This document shows positions 11,318-23,020 of a stretch of 64,000 bases of DNA, piece by piece. The first letter of the stretch is position 1. Each line of letters opens with the position of its first letter. Source of the DNA: Entomortierella parvispora (lineage: Eukaryota > Mortierellomycota > Mortierellomycetes > Mortierellales > Mortierellaceae); contig OY752145.1 in assembly GCA_963573315.1 (NCBI GenBank), positions 1,116,001 through 1,180,000 on the forward strand, given 5' to 3'. The notes under the pieces are model-generated. The model saw nothing but the letters and a program-made list of their open reading frames with translations, was not told the origin of the DNA and searched no databases. Position numbers and translations under genes: made by a program.

Positions 11318-14151
11318 ATGCATGTGTTTTCTTCCCGCGCTGGATTCAGCTCCTTGGCTGCATTCTCCAGGCGAACGACAGGTTGCCATGCCATTGCTGC
11401 AACCTCAGCATCGTCCATGACTTTGAAACCAAGACCGGTTCTGGCCTCAGAATTGAAAAAGGGCTTTATGCCAATTCAATCCAGCCGCTGGTACAGTTCC
11501 CATGGTAAGGGACCTTTTCCTCTCCTGTGCCTGGAATCCTGTATCCAGTCAGTGATTGTTGAATGCTAAAAAAGAAGACCTGTTTCTAACATCATATAGC
11601 GCACAAGACGGAGGTGGCAATCAAGAATTCTAGGAACATTGGTATCATTGCCCATATTGATGCAGGAAAGACGACTACGACCGAGCGCATGCTTCACTAC
11701 GCGGGATTTACTCGCAAGATCGGAGGTAATTTGCGGTTCAATTATGAGCGATTTCTCTTTGTTTTATTGTTTGAGAAGGTGAATGGAGAAAAAAAAAGGA
11801 ATTAAGCTGTTTTGCTGTCTTCTTTTACAGACGTGGACAGTGGTGATACTATTATGGATTACATGAAGCAGGAGCGAGAGCGCGGGATCACAATCACATC
11901 CGCCGCCATTACATTCGGTTGGAACGATCATCGCATCAACCTCATTGATACCCCAGGGCACGTGGATTTCACCATCGAAGTCGAGCGCTCGATCCGAGTC
12001 CTTGACGGAGCTGTCACGATCTTGGATGCCGTTGCTGGAGTCGAGGCTCAGACAGAGACAGTCTGGCAGCAGGCTGCCCGACAGGGGATCCCCCGCATTG
12101 CCTTTGTCAACAAGATGGATCGTGCCGGCGCTGGTTTCGGTCGCACAGTTCGAGAGATGAGAACTCGTCTCGGCTGCCGACCTGTGGTTGTACAGATTCC
12201 CTTGATGGAGCAGGGCCTCGGCAGCAAGTCATCCAACGACGCCGAATTCAATGGTGTCGTTGATGTCTTGTCGATGGAAATTTTGAGATGGGATTCAGAC
12301 TCCAAGGGCGCCACAATGACACGGACACCTTTGATGGAATCCTATGCAGATCAGGACCTTTACATGGAGGCTGTTCGAGCTAGGGTGGCCCTCGTGGAGC
12401 AGCTTTCGGCTTTGGATGAGCATATCATTGAGCTCTTTTTGACCCTGGAGGATCATTTGGCAATCGAGGCCAAGGATTTGCAGGCAGCCATTCGTCGCTT
12501 GACTTTGTCTTCCACCATTGTGCCCGTGCTCTGTGGAGCTAGTTTCAGGAACATTGGCGTGCAACCTCTGATGGACTCGATCGTCGACTATCTGCCCTCC
12601 CCCGAAGAACGGCCCGCTGCCATCGGACGCATGGCGGACGGCAAGACTGTGGAGATTGGAAACGGAGGAGCTAAAGAGAGATTGTGTGCCTTGGCCTTCA
12701 AGGTGGTGCACGACGCAAGGCGGGGTCCCATGGTCTTTGTCCGAGTCTATGCGGGTCAATTGAACGAGCGTGCTCAGCTCTGGAACAGTTCTACTCACAC
12801 AAAGGAAAGAGCCAACAAGCTCCTGCAAATGTACGCTATGGATGTCGAAGAGATTCCTCATATTACCAAAGGCAACATTGGCGTGGTCTTGGGACTCAAG
12901 GATACACGAACTGGAGACACTTTGTTGGATGCTCACGACCCTCGCAAGGGACTTGCCCTGAGCGGCATCAAAGTCCCCTCCCCAGTGTTCTTTGCCAGTG
13001 TCGAGCCCATGTCAACCTCTGACGAGAAACCTGTAGAAGAGGCTCTCAAGGCCCTGATTCGTGAGGACCCCTCTCTTGGCATGCGTGTGGACGAGGAAAC
13101 CGGACAGACCTTGCTCGGAGGCATGGGAGAGTTGCATCTGGAAGTGGCCAAGGAAAGACTGGTGAGCGACTTCAAGGTGAAGGCAGAAATGGGACGCATG
13201 CGAATTTCGTACAAAGAGACCATGAAGGGTGCTGGAACCGTCTCTGAAATTCCACAGTGGGAATACGACCGTGAAATTCTTGGAAAGAGAGGCCGGGCTC
13301 GTGTAGGCATCACAGTTGAGCGACTAGACCCTTCTGAAGATTCGGCGACTGCAACCTCCTCCAGTAAAGAGGCCGACCATCTCGAAGAATATGATGGAAA
13401 TGAGATTGTGATCTCGCTGGAAGGGCAGACAGCCGATACGGATGAGGCTGGATCCCAAGCAGCGGCCGAAAGGGCTTCTCTCACGGGTGTGGTGATCCCT
13501 TCGGGGTCGACAGACCTTCCTATCCCCGTTATCCGGACCTCGATCAAGAACGGAATTCTCTCGGCCTTGTCGCGTGGGCCTTTGCTCGGCTACGCTCAGA
13601 CCTACTTGCGTGTCCGACTGACCGACCTGCATTTGTATGGTGGTGAATCCATCCCTGCTGCAATCTCGTCCTGTGTCTCTGCTGCAGTAACGGAGGCTAT
13701 TGCCCAGGGAGGTGGCAGTGGCAGCGGGGGTAACGGCAATAGTTCTGTCCTCTTGGAGCCCATCATGGATGTGCGAGTTGAGGTGGCAGAGAAGGACGTT
13801 GGAACGGTCATGGGCGATATTAGTGGGACAAGACGCGGCCGTGTATTGAGTCTTGATGGCGAGGGTCAAGGCGAGGATGGCGAGCAGGGCGATGAAGACG
13901 AGAGCGAATTCCAAGTATATGCACCGCCCGATTCGACCTATACCGCTTCGTCATCCTCTTCATCAATTGCAACCATGGCCGATCGCAAGTCCATCCGCGC
14001 TCGTGTACCATTATCATCGATGCTGGGATACGATGCCGCTTTGAGGGCATTGACAGGAGGAACGGGTAATTTCGCAATGGAAGTTGTAGGGTATGGTGAG
14101 ATGGACTATGACCGTCAAAGAGACCTGATCAAAGAGATGCGCGGCGGATAG
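11318..14151 (+). CDS. MEF2: Mitochondrial elongation factor G2 (ribosome-recycling GTPase)
   Basis: Three exons: 11318-11504, 11600-11725, 11831-14151; 877 residues. Residues 1-62 are Arg/Ser/Ala-rich without acidic residues, as expected of a mitochondrial presequence. The GTPase domain has G1 at residues 80-87 (AHIDAGKT), switch regions (QERERGITI), G3 at 144-147 (DTPG) and G4 at 198-201 (NKMD). EF-G domains II-V follow. The stretch [20 protein letters not shown] is closest to EF-G2 (GFM2/Mef2), which splits post-termination ribosomes with the recycling factor, rather than the translocase EF-G1. Domain IV/V holds low-complexity inserts ([13 protein letters not shown]; an acidic [11 protein letters not shown] run). 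The main exon is almost intronless, unlike its neighbours. Confidence 0.95.
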
Positions 14152-14526
14152 ACCCAGAGCCATTGCTAGATTTTAGATAGGGGTCGAATAAACCTCTTCC
14201 GCCTGTATCATAAAAAGAAAAAAATTGGTGGCGTTCAACAAGGTTCAGGGCGACGCCGAGCGGCGGTGGCCACGAGAGCAATCGGGGTTGTGGTCAAACC
14301 AACAGGACGGACTGTGGGAAGAAGAAAGCTGGTCGATTCACCCTGACTCAATTGCGTGGTCCTTGGTATAGAAGATCGAGGCAAACCAGACTTCCTCTCA
14401 GATAGAAAGAACAGAAAGAAAGAAGGAAAAGACTCCTCCTTTTTCGCCGCATCCTCTCTCCTTTCCTTTCCTTTTTCCATATCTCAATTCTTTCCGGAAA
14501 AGCACCGAGCTGCTCTACCTTACAAC
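14152..14526. other. Intergenic region between MEF2 and the first AIG2-like gene
   Basis: These 375 bases form the 3' flank of MEF2 and the leader of the following gene. A probable poly(A) region is near 14186-14225 (AATAAA, then an A-run). The last 130 bases turn AG- then CT-rich before the ATG at 14527. No gene is seen. Confidence 0.4.
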
Positions 14527-15269
14527 ATGGTCATCCCTGTTCCTGAAACCAATGTACCTGTCAACCACAACAAGGGCGTCAATGCTCATCCGTGCTTCGT
14601 TTACGGATCCTTGATGGATGCTCGAGTGCGAGACACAGTGACCAGATCAAGCCCAGATGCCAAGACCTTCATCGTGAAGGCGTCCATTAAGGTACTGAAC
14701 GAGATCAATGGGTCGATGTCTCAATTGACCTTTTAGACGCTATGCTTGCGCGTCCTACTTTCCGAGCAGATAAAAGAGACGAATGGTGGCGCAATCTCAT
14801 CGATATCTCGGGATCCACCACACTTCAACTCATTCACTCTTTCTCCTCCAATGTTCAGGGATACGTCCGGTACCCTTACTACAATCAACCGTTCCCTGGC
14901 ATGATTGCTTCTGAGGACCCAGAGGCGACAGTCGATGGCCTCCTGATCTTTGGACTTTCAGATCAGGATCGTTATCGGTTGGATCAATTCGAAGGCCCAG
15001 AATACCCACGCTCAACCTTGACCGTCTCGACGCTCGAGTTCGTTCCTGCCGATTGGACTCTTTTAAAAGATCATCCGGAGAAGGGACCTCAAGAAGATTA
15101 TACCCCGGGGACCACCTTGCAAGCCTACGTTTACACATTTACAGGTCCGTTGGTCCATTTGGATCGAACCCGGCCTTGGGACTTTGCCGAGTTCAAAAAG
15201 AACCACCTCGATAACTGGGTCTCGAAGAGTGCTGACTTTGCCACGATGGTCGGTCGGACAACCGACTAG
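14527..15269 (+). CDS. AIG2-like gamma-glutamylcyclotransferase-fold protein (copy 1)
   Basis: Two exons: 14527-14691 and 14859-15269; 191 residues. The fold signature is CFVYGSLMDARVRD near residue 25, the substrate-loop start of the AIG2/GGACT family. Further on are FPGMIASEDPEATVDGLLIFGL and then LDQFEGPEY, which holds the Glu used as general acid/base in this family. The C-terminal part (YVYTFTGPLVHLDRTRPWDF) completes the barrel. Family enzymes release 5-oxoproline from gamma-glutamyl amines or peptides; the substrate here is not known. A paralog lies in inverted orientation at 21977-22764. The intron falls at the same place in both copies (just before GYVRYPY / GYSRHPY), but this copy lacks the second intron found in the other. 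Confidence 0.9.
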
Positions 15270-15654
15270 ATCCGAGATTTGCTTTCTTCACCCCATGTGT
15301 TTGTTTCCCTTCCTTCTCGTCCTCTCCTCCCACATGGTTGACTGACTATCCACAGCATAGAATTATTATCGCGAATTCTTCAAAATTTTATTTATAAATG
15401 TTCTTTGGAATGCAAAGGGAAGAAATATACAAGTTGATGGTGGTGAAGAAGGACTATGTGCAAAAAATGATATGGTACAAAATGGGGGAAGAGAATGCCT
15501 TGGGTTTTTGGGTGGGATTGGATGAAACGAGTTTTGGAGAAGGGTTCGGTGCCTTTCAAAAGGGTTATTCCCCCAAGACTAATATAGTTCTCGTGTGCGC
15601 GCGTCAATCATTCGACTATTGATTCTTCTCTCTTCTTTTGGGGAGGGAGGGGGT
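15270..15654. other. Convergent intergenic region (AIG2-like copy 1 / RING gene)
   Basis: These 385 bases separate the 3' ends of two convergent genes. AT-rich stretches near 15385-15400 and 15485-15500 could serve as terminator or poly(A) regions. Short frames on both strands look random. No gene is seen. Confidence 0.4.
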
Positions 15655-18065
15655 TCACTCCTCGCTCAAAGATGGATTCACTGTGACTTCAGGCTCAGCT
15701 GGAGGTGGTTCCGTCACGACAGCGGCAGCCCTACATACTGGACACTTGTTCGCACCAGTTGTGAGCCACTAAGGGTAGGAAAGGAAAGGAAAGGAAAAAG
15801 AAGAAAAGAAAAGGAGTCAATATTCATGCTACATTACACCTTTGGCAGAAAATAAAAAAAGAATCTCTACAAAATGTGATGAATCCATACCTTATCAATG
15901 CACTCTTGATGAAATCCATGTTTGCACTTTAGCGCGCGCATGTCCTCGCCTTCTTCATATTCGCTCATGCAAACCAGACATTTCGTTCCATCACCCAGAG
16001 TGACCACGTCGCGAATGCCCTGATAGTCCTGTTCAAATCGCCCGACTGCAAAGCCTGCACGATCGATGGCTTCCTGAGTCGTGGTGATGGGTCGAGCGGG
16101 TCCAATGAGATTTGAGAGCATCCAGAGATCATCATAACTCACACCACCTTCGTTGTTGTCCGCGCCCGCAGACATCAAGTTGCTGAGATCTATGGGTAAC
16201 ACAAACAAACGACAAGCATTAATTTACATTTTTCTCTTTCTCTCTCTCTCTTTTTTTTTTGTTTGGTCACATTGTATCTCACAAAAATGACGACAGTTTT
16301 CTTTTCACTTACATGGTCCAGACAATGTCAAAATGATCCAAGGTGATCGAGTACGTGGCCGAGGTCGGTCAGATTCAGTCTCTTCTGATCCTGCAGTGGC
16401 AGAATCCCCAGTCTCCGAAGAGGGCGTGTTGGGGCTATCCGTGCTGGGTCCACTCAAGTACATGATAATGGCCTCACCCACGTCCTCACCTTCGGTTCTG
16501 CCATTTGTGCCAGACTGGCGGTGTCGATGACCAATCCCCCCATTAATCTGAATAAAGCGAATGGTAGCATTGTGGCGTCGTGGTCTAGGGTTTGTGTTGT
16601 TGGGCTCAATTGAAGGTGAATCGGTTTCATTGGCAGGACTGGCCGTTGGAGCAGCAGCACCGCCGTCTGCTGAGGCATTGGTCTCTGGAGGTCCTTCCGC
16701 CGCCGTCTCTGCTGAGGGTGTATTGGGGCTTTCTTGACGCAAGCGACTGCTGGCGAGTAGACGGGTCAAGAACGGGAAACCTAGCATGAACTCGAATTGC
16801 TCCTCGGACATGGTTTGGCGTCCCTCCGTAGAGTTTCCTTCGGTGCGTGTGTCAGTAGAGCTCTCCGAAGGCGTGGCTTCTTCTCCTTCTGATCTCTCTT
16901 CGGCCGTCAATGTGTCTGTGGGCTGGAATCCAAGCAGTCCCCTCATGCTCGAGGAGCGCAGTCGGCGTCGGTGGGCAGAAGTCGGAATGTGATCCTCTAA
17001 GGAAGAAGACTGCATATCGTCGGCAACAGAGGAAGCGGTTGTGGGGTGAGGTGTATAGTCCTGATGCTCATTGTCGGGCTGCTGCGCTGGATGGCGACCG
17101 CTTTCAGTCAGGGATTGCACCATTTGCCGACGGATCAAATCTGCAACTAGTTCGGCCCCGATTCCCCTTGTTCTTGGCGACTGTCCTTGAGAGGGCCCAT
17201 CTTGCTCCATATCGAGATCATCCATGTCGTCGTCAGAGTCGGGGCGAATAGGGAGAAGACTGGAAGAGATGGAGGTACCACCTCTGGGGTTGGAGAGGCC
17301 AGCATACAAAGACATGTTATCCGATCCAGAGGCGATACTTGCAGGGGCCACCCTTGATCTCGATCGGGTTCGACCGGCGACATAGTAAGGTGCGGCCGTG
17401 TTGGGTTCCTGTTGGGGGATTTGTGAGTGGTCTTCAGCAGCAGAGACAGCAGATTGTAGGTCGTGTGGACGCGGGAGAAGAGGGCTATTTTGAGGCAGAG
17501 GCAGACGAGCAGGCTGGCCAACCGACTCGAGATCAACATCCATGGGCTCTGATGCAGAAGCGGCAGCAGAGGCCTGGACCGTGGTAGGGGCGCCGCTGCT
17601 GGCTGGCGGAGTCACTGCAATCAAGCTGGAGGCCCGACTGGAGCTGCGCGTGCTTCGTATCGACTGTTCATCATACATGCGTTGCACTCTTGACAGGCCG
17701 CGGGGCGTACGACCGGTGGGCGTAGCAGATGGGCTCGACGACGGACTCTGCGCTTGCAGACCACCTGGTGACCGAGTCGAGACTCGAGACATGGGATTGC
17801 TTGTCCGCGAAGGAGGTCGGTCTGGACGCTGGCTGGTGGTGGCATGTCCATTGACATCGCCATGGGCTCGTGGGCTGTTGCAGCGGGAAACACTTGTCGG
17901 GGTGCCTGTACTGGAGCTCTGGGCAGGGCTAGGTGATTCCTGAACTGGCTGACTGGTTGCATTCGAAGACGACCCTCGAGAAAGTAGCGGATAAAAGGAC
18001 GAGAAAAGGTTTACACGTCGCCGACGCTCAGTCGTCGCTCGCAATACTCTTGAGGATGACGAGGG

Positions 18066-18100
<35 letters not shown>

Positions 18101-18347
18101 GCTGTTGCTGCTGTTGTTGCTGCAGTGAGCGACCGGGGTTGGAGGAGGAAGAGGAGTTCATGAAGGGTCGAGTGGAGGTTGAAGAGGAAGAAGAATGGGG
18201 CAAAGCAGAAGGCAAAACTGCAGAAGAGGAGGAAGAAGAGGAGTTGTTGTTGGCTGCGCGCCTGGAGGAGCGGCCTGCAGCCGAGGCAGAGGAGTTGCTG
18301 TTGGGATGTGAAGAGGAGGAGGAGGGCGTTGAATTGCTCTGACCCAT
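15655..18347 (-). CDS. RING-H2 E3 ubiquitin ligase with long disordered N-terminus
   Basis: Three exons: 18347-16313, 16189-15891, 15768-15655; 815 residues. The first 670 or so are low-complexity: Ser/Asn-rich at the start (MGQSNSTPSSSSS), a run of about 20 Gln (codons 18065-18123), then Ser/Pro/Arg-rich sequence. The C-terminal part carries DNNEGGVSYDDLWMLSNLIG and a RING-H2 finger: CLVC, then CKHGFHQEC, then KCPVC (Cys3-His2-Cys3). The third exon supplies the last Cys pair, which supports the join. RING-H2 fingers recruit E2 enzymes; the substrate is unknown. The N-terminal MGQSNS could be N-myristoylated (Gly2, Ser6), an inference. It is divergent from INTS9 across 607 bp. Confidence 0.88.
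18065..18123 (-). repeat. Polyglutamine-coding trinucleotide repeat
   Basis: A nearly pure CAA/CAG run (GTT/GCT on the plus strand) inside the RING gene encodes about 20 consecutive Gln. Length variation between strains is likely. Confidence 0.9.
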
Positions 18348-18954
18348 TGGTGAAGGCGCTGAATGGAGGAAGAAGAGTGGATGGCAGAGGGGGAGAGAGA
18401 GAGGAAGAGAGGAAGAAGAGGAGAGGAAGGAGGGAGGAGGTGCGTTGCGGAGTCACTTCCTTTTTTTTTTTTTTTCTCTTTTCTTTTTGTTCGTTCAGAG
18501 AGGGTCAAGGGAAAGGTGAAAGAGCAAGAAGTGGAGAGGGAAAGAGAGGGACAGGCTGGAGGTGAAGGGTGGAAAGAGTGTGAAGGGTGCGAAGAGTGTG
18601 AAGAGTGTGAAGAGTGAGTAGGAAGGGAAAGGAAAAAAAAAATTGCACACTTGCACGCTCTTTGCACGCACACTACACCAGGGGGACAGGAGCAGGAGCA
18701 GGGGACCACTTCACACTCTCATTCACACTCCATCACTCACGACTGGCTCTTTTGAACCCGGTGATTCGATTTCCATTCGACGTGTCACCGCACTGGCTGG
18801 GTGGGATCGACCGCCTCTTGCTTGCTTCTGGTCACGGGGACAGGAACCAGTCTCCCTTTGCTCTTCGCGTTCCCTTCTTTGTCCTCTTCTTCTGGATGGA
18901 TCCCTTCATTCATTCACTCATTCATTCACTCCACCCAACGAACAGGAGGACCTC
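18348..18954. promoter_or_regulatory. Divergent promoter region (RING gene / INTS9)
   Basis: This 607-bp stretch lies between the two start codons. The half next to the RING gene is homopurine on the plus strand (GA-rich, 18361-18620) and includes a T-run at 18463-18477. A short tandem repeat of a 10-bp unit (GTGTGAAGAG) lies near 18576-18616. Near INTS9 there is a CATTCACT-type repeat (18907-18933). Open frames here are low-complexity and I treat them as non-coding. Confidence 0.45.
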
Positions 18955-21895
18955 ATGCGATTAGTAAGCACACTCCCAGCCCTTCCATCCTCTGCCTGCT
19001 GCCCGCTGCCAACTGATCCCTCCCCCAAATCTGGAAACCGCACAAAGACTGACCTGAACTCAATTGACCTCATTCATTTCACGCGTTGGCTTCTAGACCT
19101 CATTACTTCCCGATGGCGAGCCCAACTGCATGGCCCTCAAGCTCAGACAGATGCTAATCCTGCTCGACTGCGGCCTAGGGCAGGAACAGCTCTATGCAAT
19201 GCCAGTGCGGGAGGGCGGACTGACCGAGATGCACAAGAATGTTGCCGAGCATGCCGCTGTTACCGCCACAACCTCGAAACAGACAAACGCCACCAACAAT
19301 AAACGACCCAGCCCCACAGTCTCCAACGCAGAACAAACAGATCTTCGACAAGATTGGGCTTCGTTCCTAAAATCTACTAGTGCCCCGTTTCAACCAAACA
19401 AGAAAAAGGCGCGCACAGGGACAGGTGCCGGAATTTCGGAAACCTCAGTGGAAGTAGAGTCAGGATCAGGATCAGGATCAGGATCGACAAGTTCACCTGC
19501 TACGAAAGGAGCCCTTCCAATCGCTTCTCGTGATTACATGTTCAAACTCCCAGATTTCTCTGGCATTGATCTCAAATCTATCGACGTCGTCCTCGTCTCC
19601 AACTACAACCATATCCTCGCCTTGCCATATCTCACAGAGTATACAGATTTTCAAGGGCGAATCTTTGCCACTGAGCCTACGATCGAGTTTGGAAGGTATA
19701 CGACCTACAGCAGTATATATTCATGCCGTATTATATCTGCGTATACTTCTGCTTTGTGTTGCTAGACTAACGCGATCTCCTGGACCAACTAGACAGCTCA
19801 TGACAGAGTTTGTGTCTTTTTTTGGTTCTGCTGTTGCCTCCAGCCCACACGAGGCAGTTGACAGGAAAAAGCTAGTAGCGCGATCAGGAGCAGGTCTCTA
19901 CCCTGCCTATACGCTAGCCGATATCAAGGCGTGTATAGACAAAATCCAAGCAGTGCGTTTCAGGGAGCACATTGTAAGTGGCGTACTCCTTTGTGATTAT
20001 TGAATGCCGTGTTGATTCGTCTACCCAAACGTAACGTATGTTTGGCTTTCTCATCTAGACCCTCTATGGATCGCTCAAGCTGACCGCACACAGTGCGGGA
20101 TATTGCCTTGGCAGCTCTAATTGGCTTGTACAGATTGGGACTGAAAACGTAACGTAGATATGATCCACACACCATGGTGATGACCTTGATATTGTATTAT
20201 TGTATGCAGGCAACTAACTTTCTCTACTGAATATTGAATAATGCAAACAGTTTGCATTTGTGTCATCCAGCTCAACTCAAAGCAACCTACATCCGGATTT
20301 ATTTGATGGAACACTTTTGGAGCACGCCAGTACAGTAGTGGCAGCAGATCTGTGTCCAAAAGGAAGCATCACTTATGACAATGGCATGAGCGACATCTGT
20401 GCCAACGTCGCACGGACCATTGCCCGGAAAGGCCATGTTCTCATTCCCTGCACTATTTCTGGATTCCTGTTTGATCTCTTGGAGGATATTCACTTGCATT
20501 TGAACAGGATGGGGTTGATATCGCAAGTCCAGTATAGTTTTGTTTCGCCTGTCGCCGATACAGCACTGCAGTACTCCAATATTTTAGCCGAATGGTACGT
20601 GAGAAAATGGTCCCGAATACAAGTAACTGTATCCAGAGCTCTCGGTACGAGGTTCAGCGTGTTTTCTAAAGGATTCTGCTATTTTAGGATGGCCCCACGA
20701 AAACAAGAGATGGTCTACTTGCCCGAGGCCCCATTGCTTCACGGACTATTACTTGAGAAAGGAGCCGCAAAAAACTACAAGAGTGTCCATGGCGCGTTTT
20801 CATCCGATCTGAAGCATCCTTGTATAGTATTCGGCGGTCATCCCAGTCTACGATCAGGACCAATGGTGAATCTTTTGCACATGTGGGGCAGGAATTCCAA
20901 CAATTCAATCATCTTTATTGGTAAGACTTTTTTGCATCAAGGAGCCTGTTCCATGTTTAGAGTGCTTCTTTCTCATTGATTCTTTTAAAAATGTTAACCA
21001 ATAGAACCAAGAATCGATGTGCCGGCAAGCCTAGAGCCATATGAGGGCCTCGAGATCAGTCAAAGCAAATGTCCACTAGATATCCGGTTATCAATTGATC
21101 AGCTCGTGGAAGTCATGAGAAAGTACAGACACGCTAAACACGTCCTTGTCCCGCACAGTGCCACCATCTCCACTCTTGCGGATGGAACAGCTGAGCTTTC
21201 GGATGCAAAAGGCACAACATCGACCTCGGCAATCCGTTGGTCGTCCTACAAGGTCGGTGAATCGATCCAGCTGGGTATGGGGTCGCTCTATGAGACTGTC
21301 CTATTGTCAGAAGAGGTAGTGTGCATTTTTACAATTTGATCCGCATGGCCTCAATCTTTCAATGTGCTAACTGTAATTACTTTCTATCATTTATATCGGG
21401 TAGCTCGCCAAGGGCATTTATCCTCAGGCGTTTGGTAGCACTTCGTATGCAACTGTGGCAGGTTCTCTTTCAATCTACAACAACCAGATGCAATTGGAGC
21501 CAGCATCGGTCACTGGTCGCCAGGTCTTAGCCCTCTATACCCAAAAGCAGCTCCGCGGTGTGATGAATCTCCAAAACCTTCTTGCAGGTCTTGTTGCTGT
21601 AAGTCTCTTTAATGCACTCTGCGGTCAAAGTGTCAACAAAGCCATACTGACCTAGCTGTGGTTTCTTCTCGATTATCACTTTTTCCAGATTGGTATTGTA
21701 AATCCGGTAGTAACAGAGTCCGGACCAGATAAAGAAGAGGGGGGCTCTGCGGTACCAGAAATCAAGGTCGAATTTGAGCTCGCAGGACGGCGGTCGTGTA
21801 TCATTGTTCGGGAAGGTGAAACGATTGTAAAATGCGACGAAAGTGTACGGCCGTTGTTAAGAGAGCCAATATTAAAGTGTTTCCAAACCCTGTGA
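18955..21895 (+). CDS. INTS9: Integrator complex subunit 9 (metallo-beta-lactamase/beta-CASP pseudoenzyme)
   Basis: Nine exons: 18955-18963, 19097-19695, 19793-19973, 20059-20148, 20251-20594, 20688-20920, 21005-21315, 21404-21598, 21689-21895; 722 residues. The 9-nt first exon encodes MRL and joins TSLLPDGEPNCMALKLRQ, reproducing the INTS9 N-terminus. Diagnostic segments follow: LLDCGL, YNHILALPYLTEYTDF, ATEPTIEFGR, SAGYCLGSSNWLVQ, GHVLIPCTISGFLFDLLED and VYLPEAPLLHG. The GSSNW motif separates it from CPSF100, which has an AGHMIGG-type motif. INTS9 pairs with the INTS11 endonuclease that cuts snRNA and promoter-proximal transcripts. A Ser/Lys/Gly-rich insert (near residues 55-130) is lineage-specific. 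The gene converges on the second AIG2-like gene, with 81 bp between stops. Confidence 0.93.
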
Positions 21896-21976
21896 ATCGG
21901 GGGGCAAGGAAAAGTCAAGACCATTCTTCCTGTAGACAGTTTTATACACGTAAAAGATGTTTTATGTTTGTTTGCC

Positions 21977-22291
21977 TTATGCATCATCTCCTTCGACAAG
22001 GTGCGAGTCGTTCTGGATCCACTTTGCAACTTGGTCACGGCGAAAAGTCTCGTAATCCCAAGACTGTGTAATGTCCAAATGCTTGATTGGTCCCGTGAAA
22101 ACATATACGTAGGCCATGACAAAGTCGCCTTCCTTCAAGGATCCAGATGGGCTGTATTCCACCGAGACAGGGTCGAGGACCTGAACAGAGAGAAGTTCGC
22201 GCGTGTACTCCTACAACCCCCGATTAACAAATACGTGGTTTGTTTAGGCAGCAATCTTGTTTTTCAAGAATGACAGGTCCCACAGGAACCC

Positions 22292-22325
<34 letters not shown>

Positions 22326-22764
22326 CCCATTTCCTTCTTTTCATTCTTCTTTTCTTCAGTTGGATTCATTTTCTTACCGATCCTTCAAACTGGTCAAGGC
22401 GAAAACGGTCCATCATGGTGAGACCAAAGACCAAGAGACCATCAACCGCCTGGTTCTTGTCCTCGGATGCAATCATCCCTGGATAGGGCTCGTTATGGTA
22501 AGGATGGCGACTATATCCCTATTTCCTCAAAGAAATCCATCGCGTCAGAAATTGGGACCTGAAAAAAAAATTGGCGGCGTTGAAAAAAAAAAATCATGCT
22601 ACAGTCATGGGAGGATGGGAGGGGTGGTTTACATGAATCAATCCTCTCACGCTCAAAACATTGGCCTCGGGTCCTGGACGGGTCACGCTGTTGAGCACCC
22701 TGGGGTCTCTCAAAGAACCATAGACAAAGCACGGAGGGTTGTCGATTGCGATGGAATGTGACAT
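21977..22764 (-). CDS. AIG2-like gamma-glutamylcyclotransferase-fold protein (copy 2)
   Basis: Three exons: 22764-22633, 22518-22378, 22210-21977; 168 residues. The start is MSHSIAIDNPPCFVYGSLRD. It shares with copy 1 (14527-15269) the blocks CFVYGSL.D.RV, PGMIASED, VDGLL.FGL, RLDQFEG (catalytic-type Glu) and YVYVFTGPIKHLD. The first intron position is conserved between copies; the second intron (after DQFEGS, with a 25-nt T-run at 22292-22316) is unique to this copy. No targeting signal is visible. The two copies lie 6.7 kb apart in opposite orientation, with the RING and INTS9 genes between them. Confidence 0.88.
22292..22316. repeat. T25 homopolymer followed by A7
   Basis: A run of 25 T and then 7 A lies inside the second intron of AIG2-like copy 2. 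On the transcript it is a U7/A25 tract. Confidence 0.85.
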
Positions 22765-23020
22765 TATTATTTTTTTTTGGAAATGAAAAGAAGCAAAAAG
22801 GAAAGTACTTTTTCAAATTCTCTAGAGTGCTCTCTTTTCTTTTCTTTTGGCTTTGTCAGCTCAGGTAGATACATTCATTGAAGGAACAGGCAGGGGCGAT
22901 TTTTTTTTTTTTTTTTCATTGTTATTGGTTTTTTAATCTCTCTATCGTTGCACTCTTTTTTTTTCCATTATTCTCTCCCGCGTTTCGACTCGTTCTTCAT
23001 TGTCTTTGCAGCATCTCAGT

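Noticed and set aside
18158..18709. 183-residue minus-strand frame across the RING gene start and promoter
   Set aside because: It overlaps the RING exon in another frame and consists of Ser/Pro/His/Leu repeats from purine-rich DNA.
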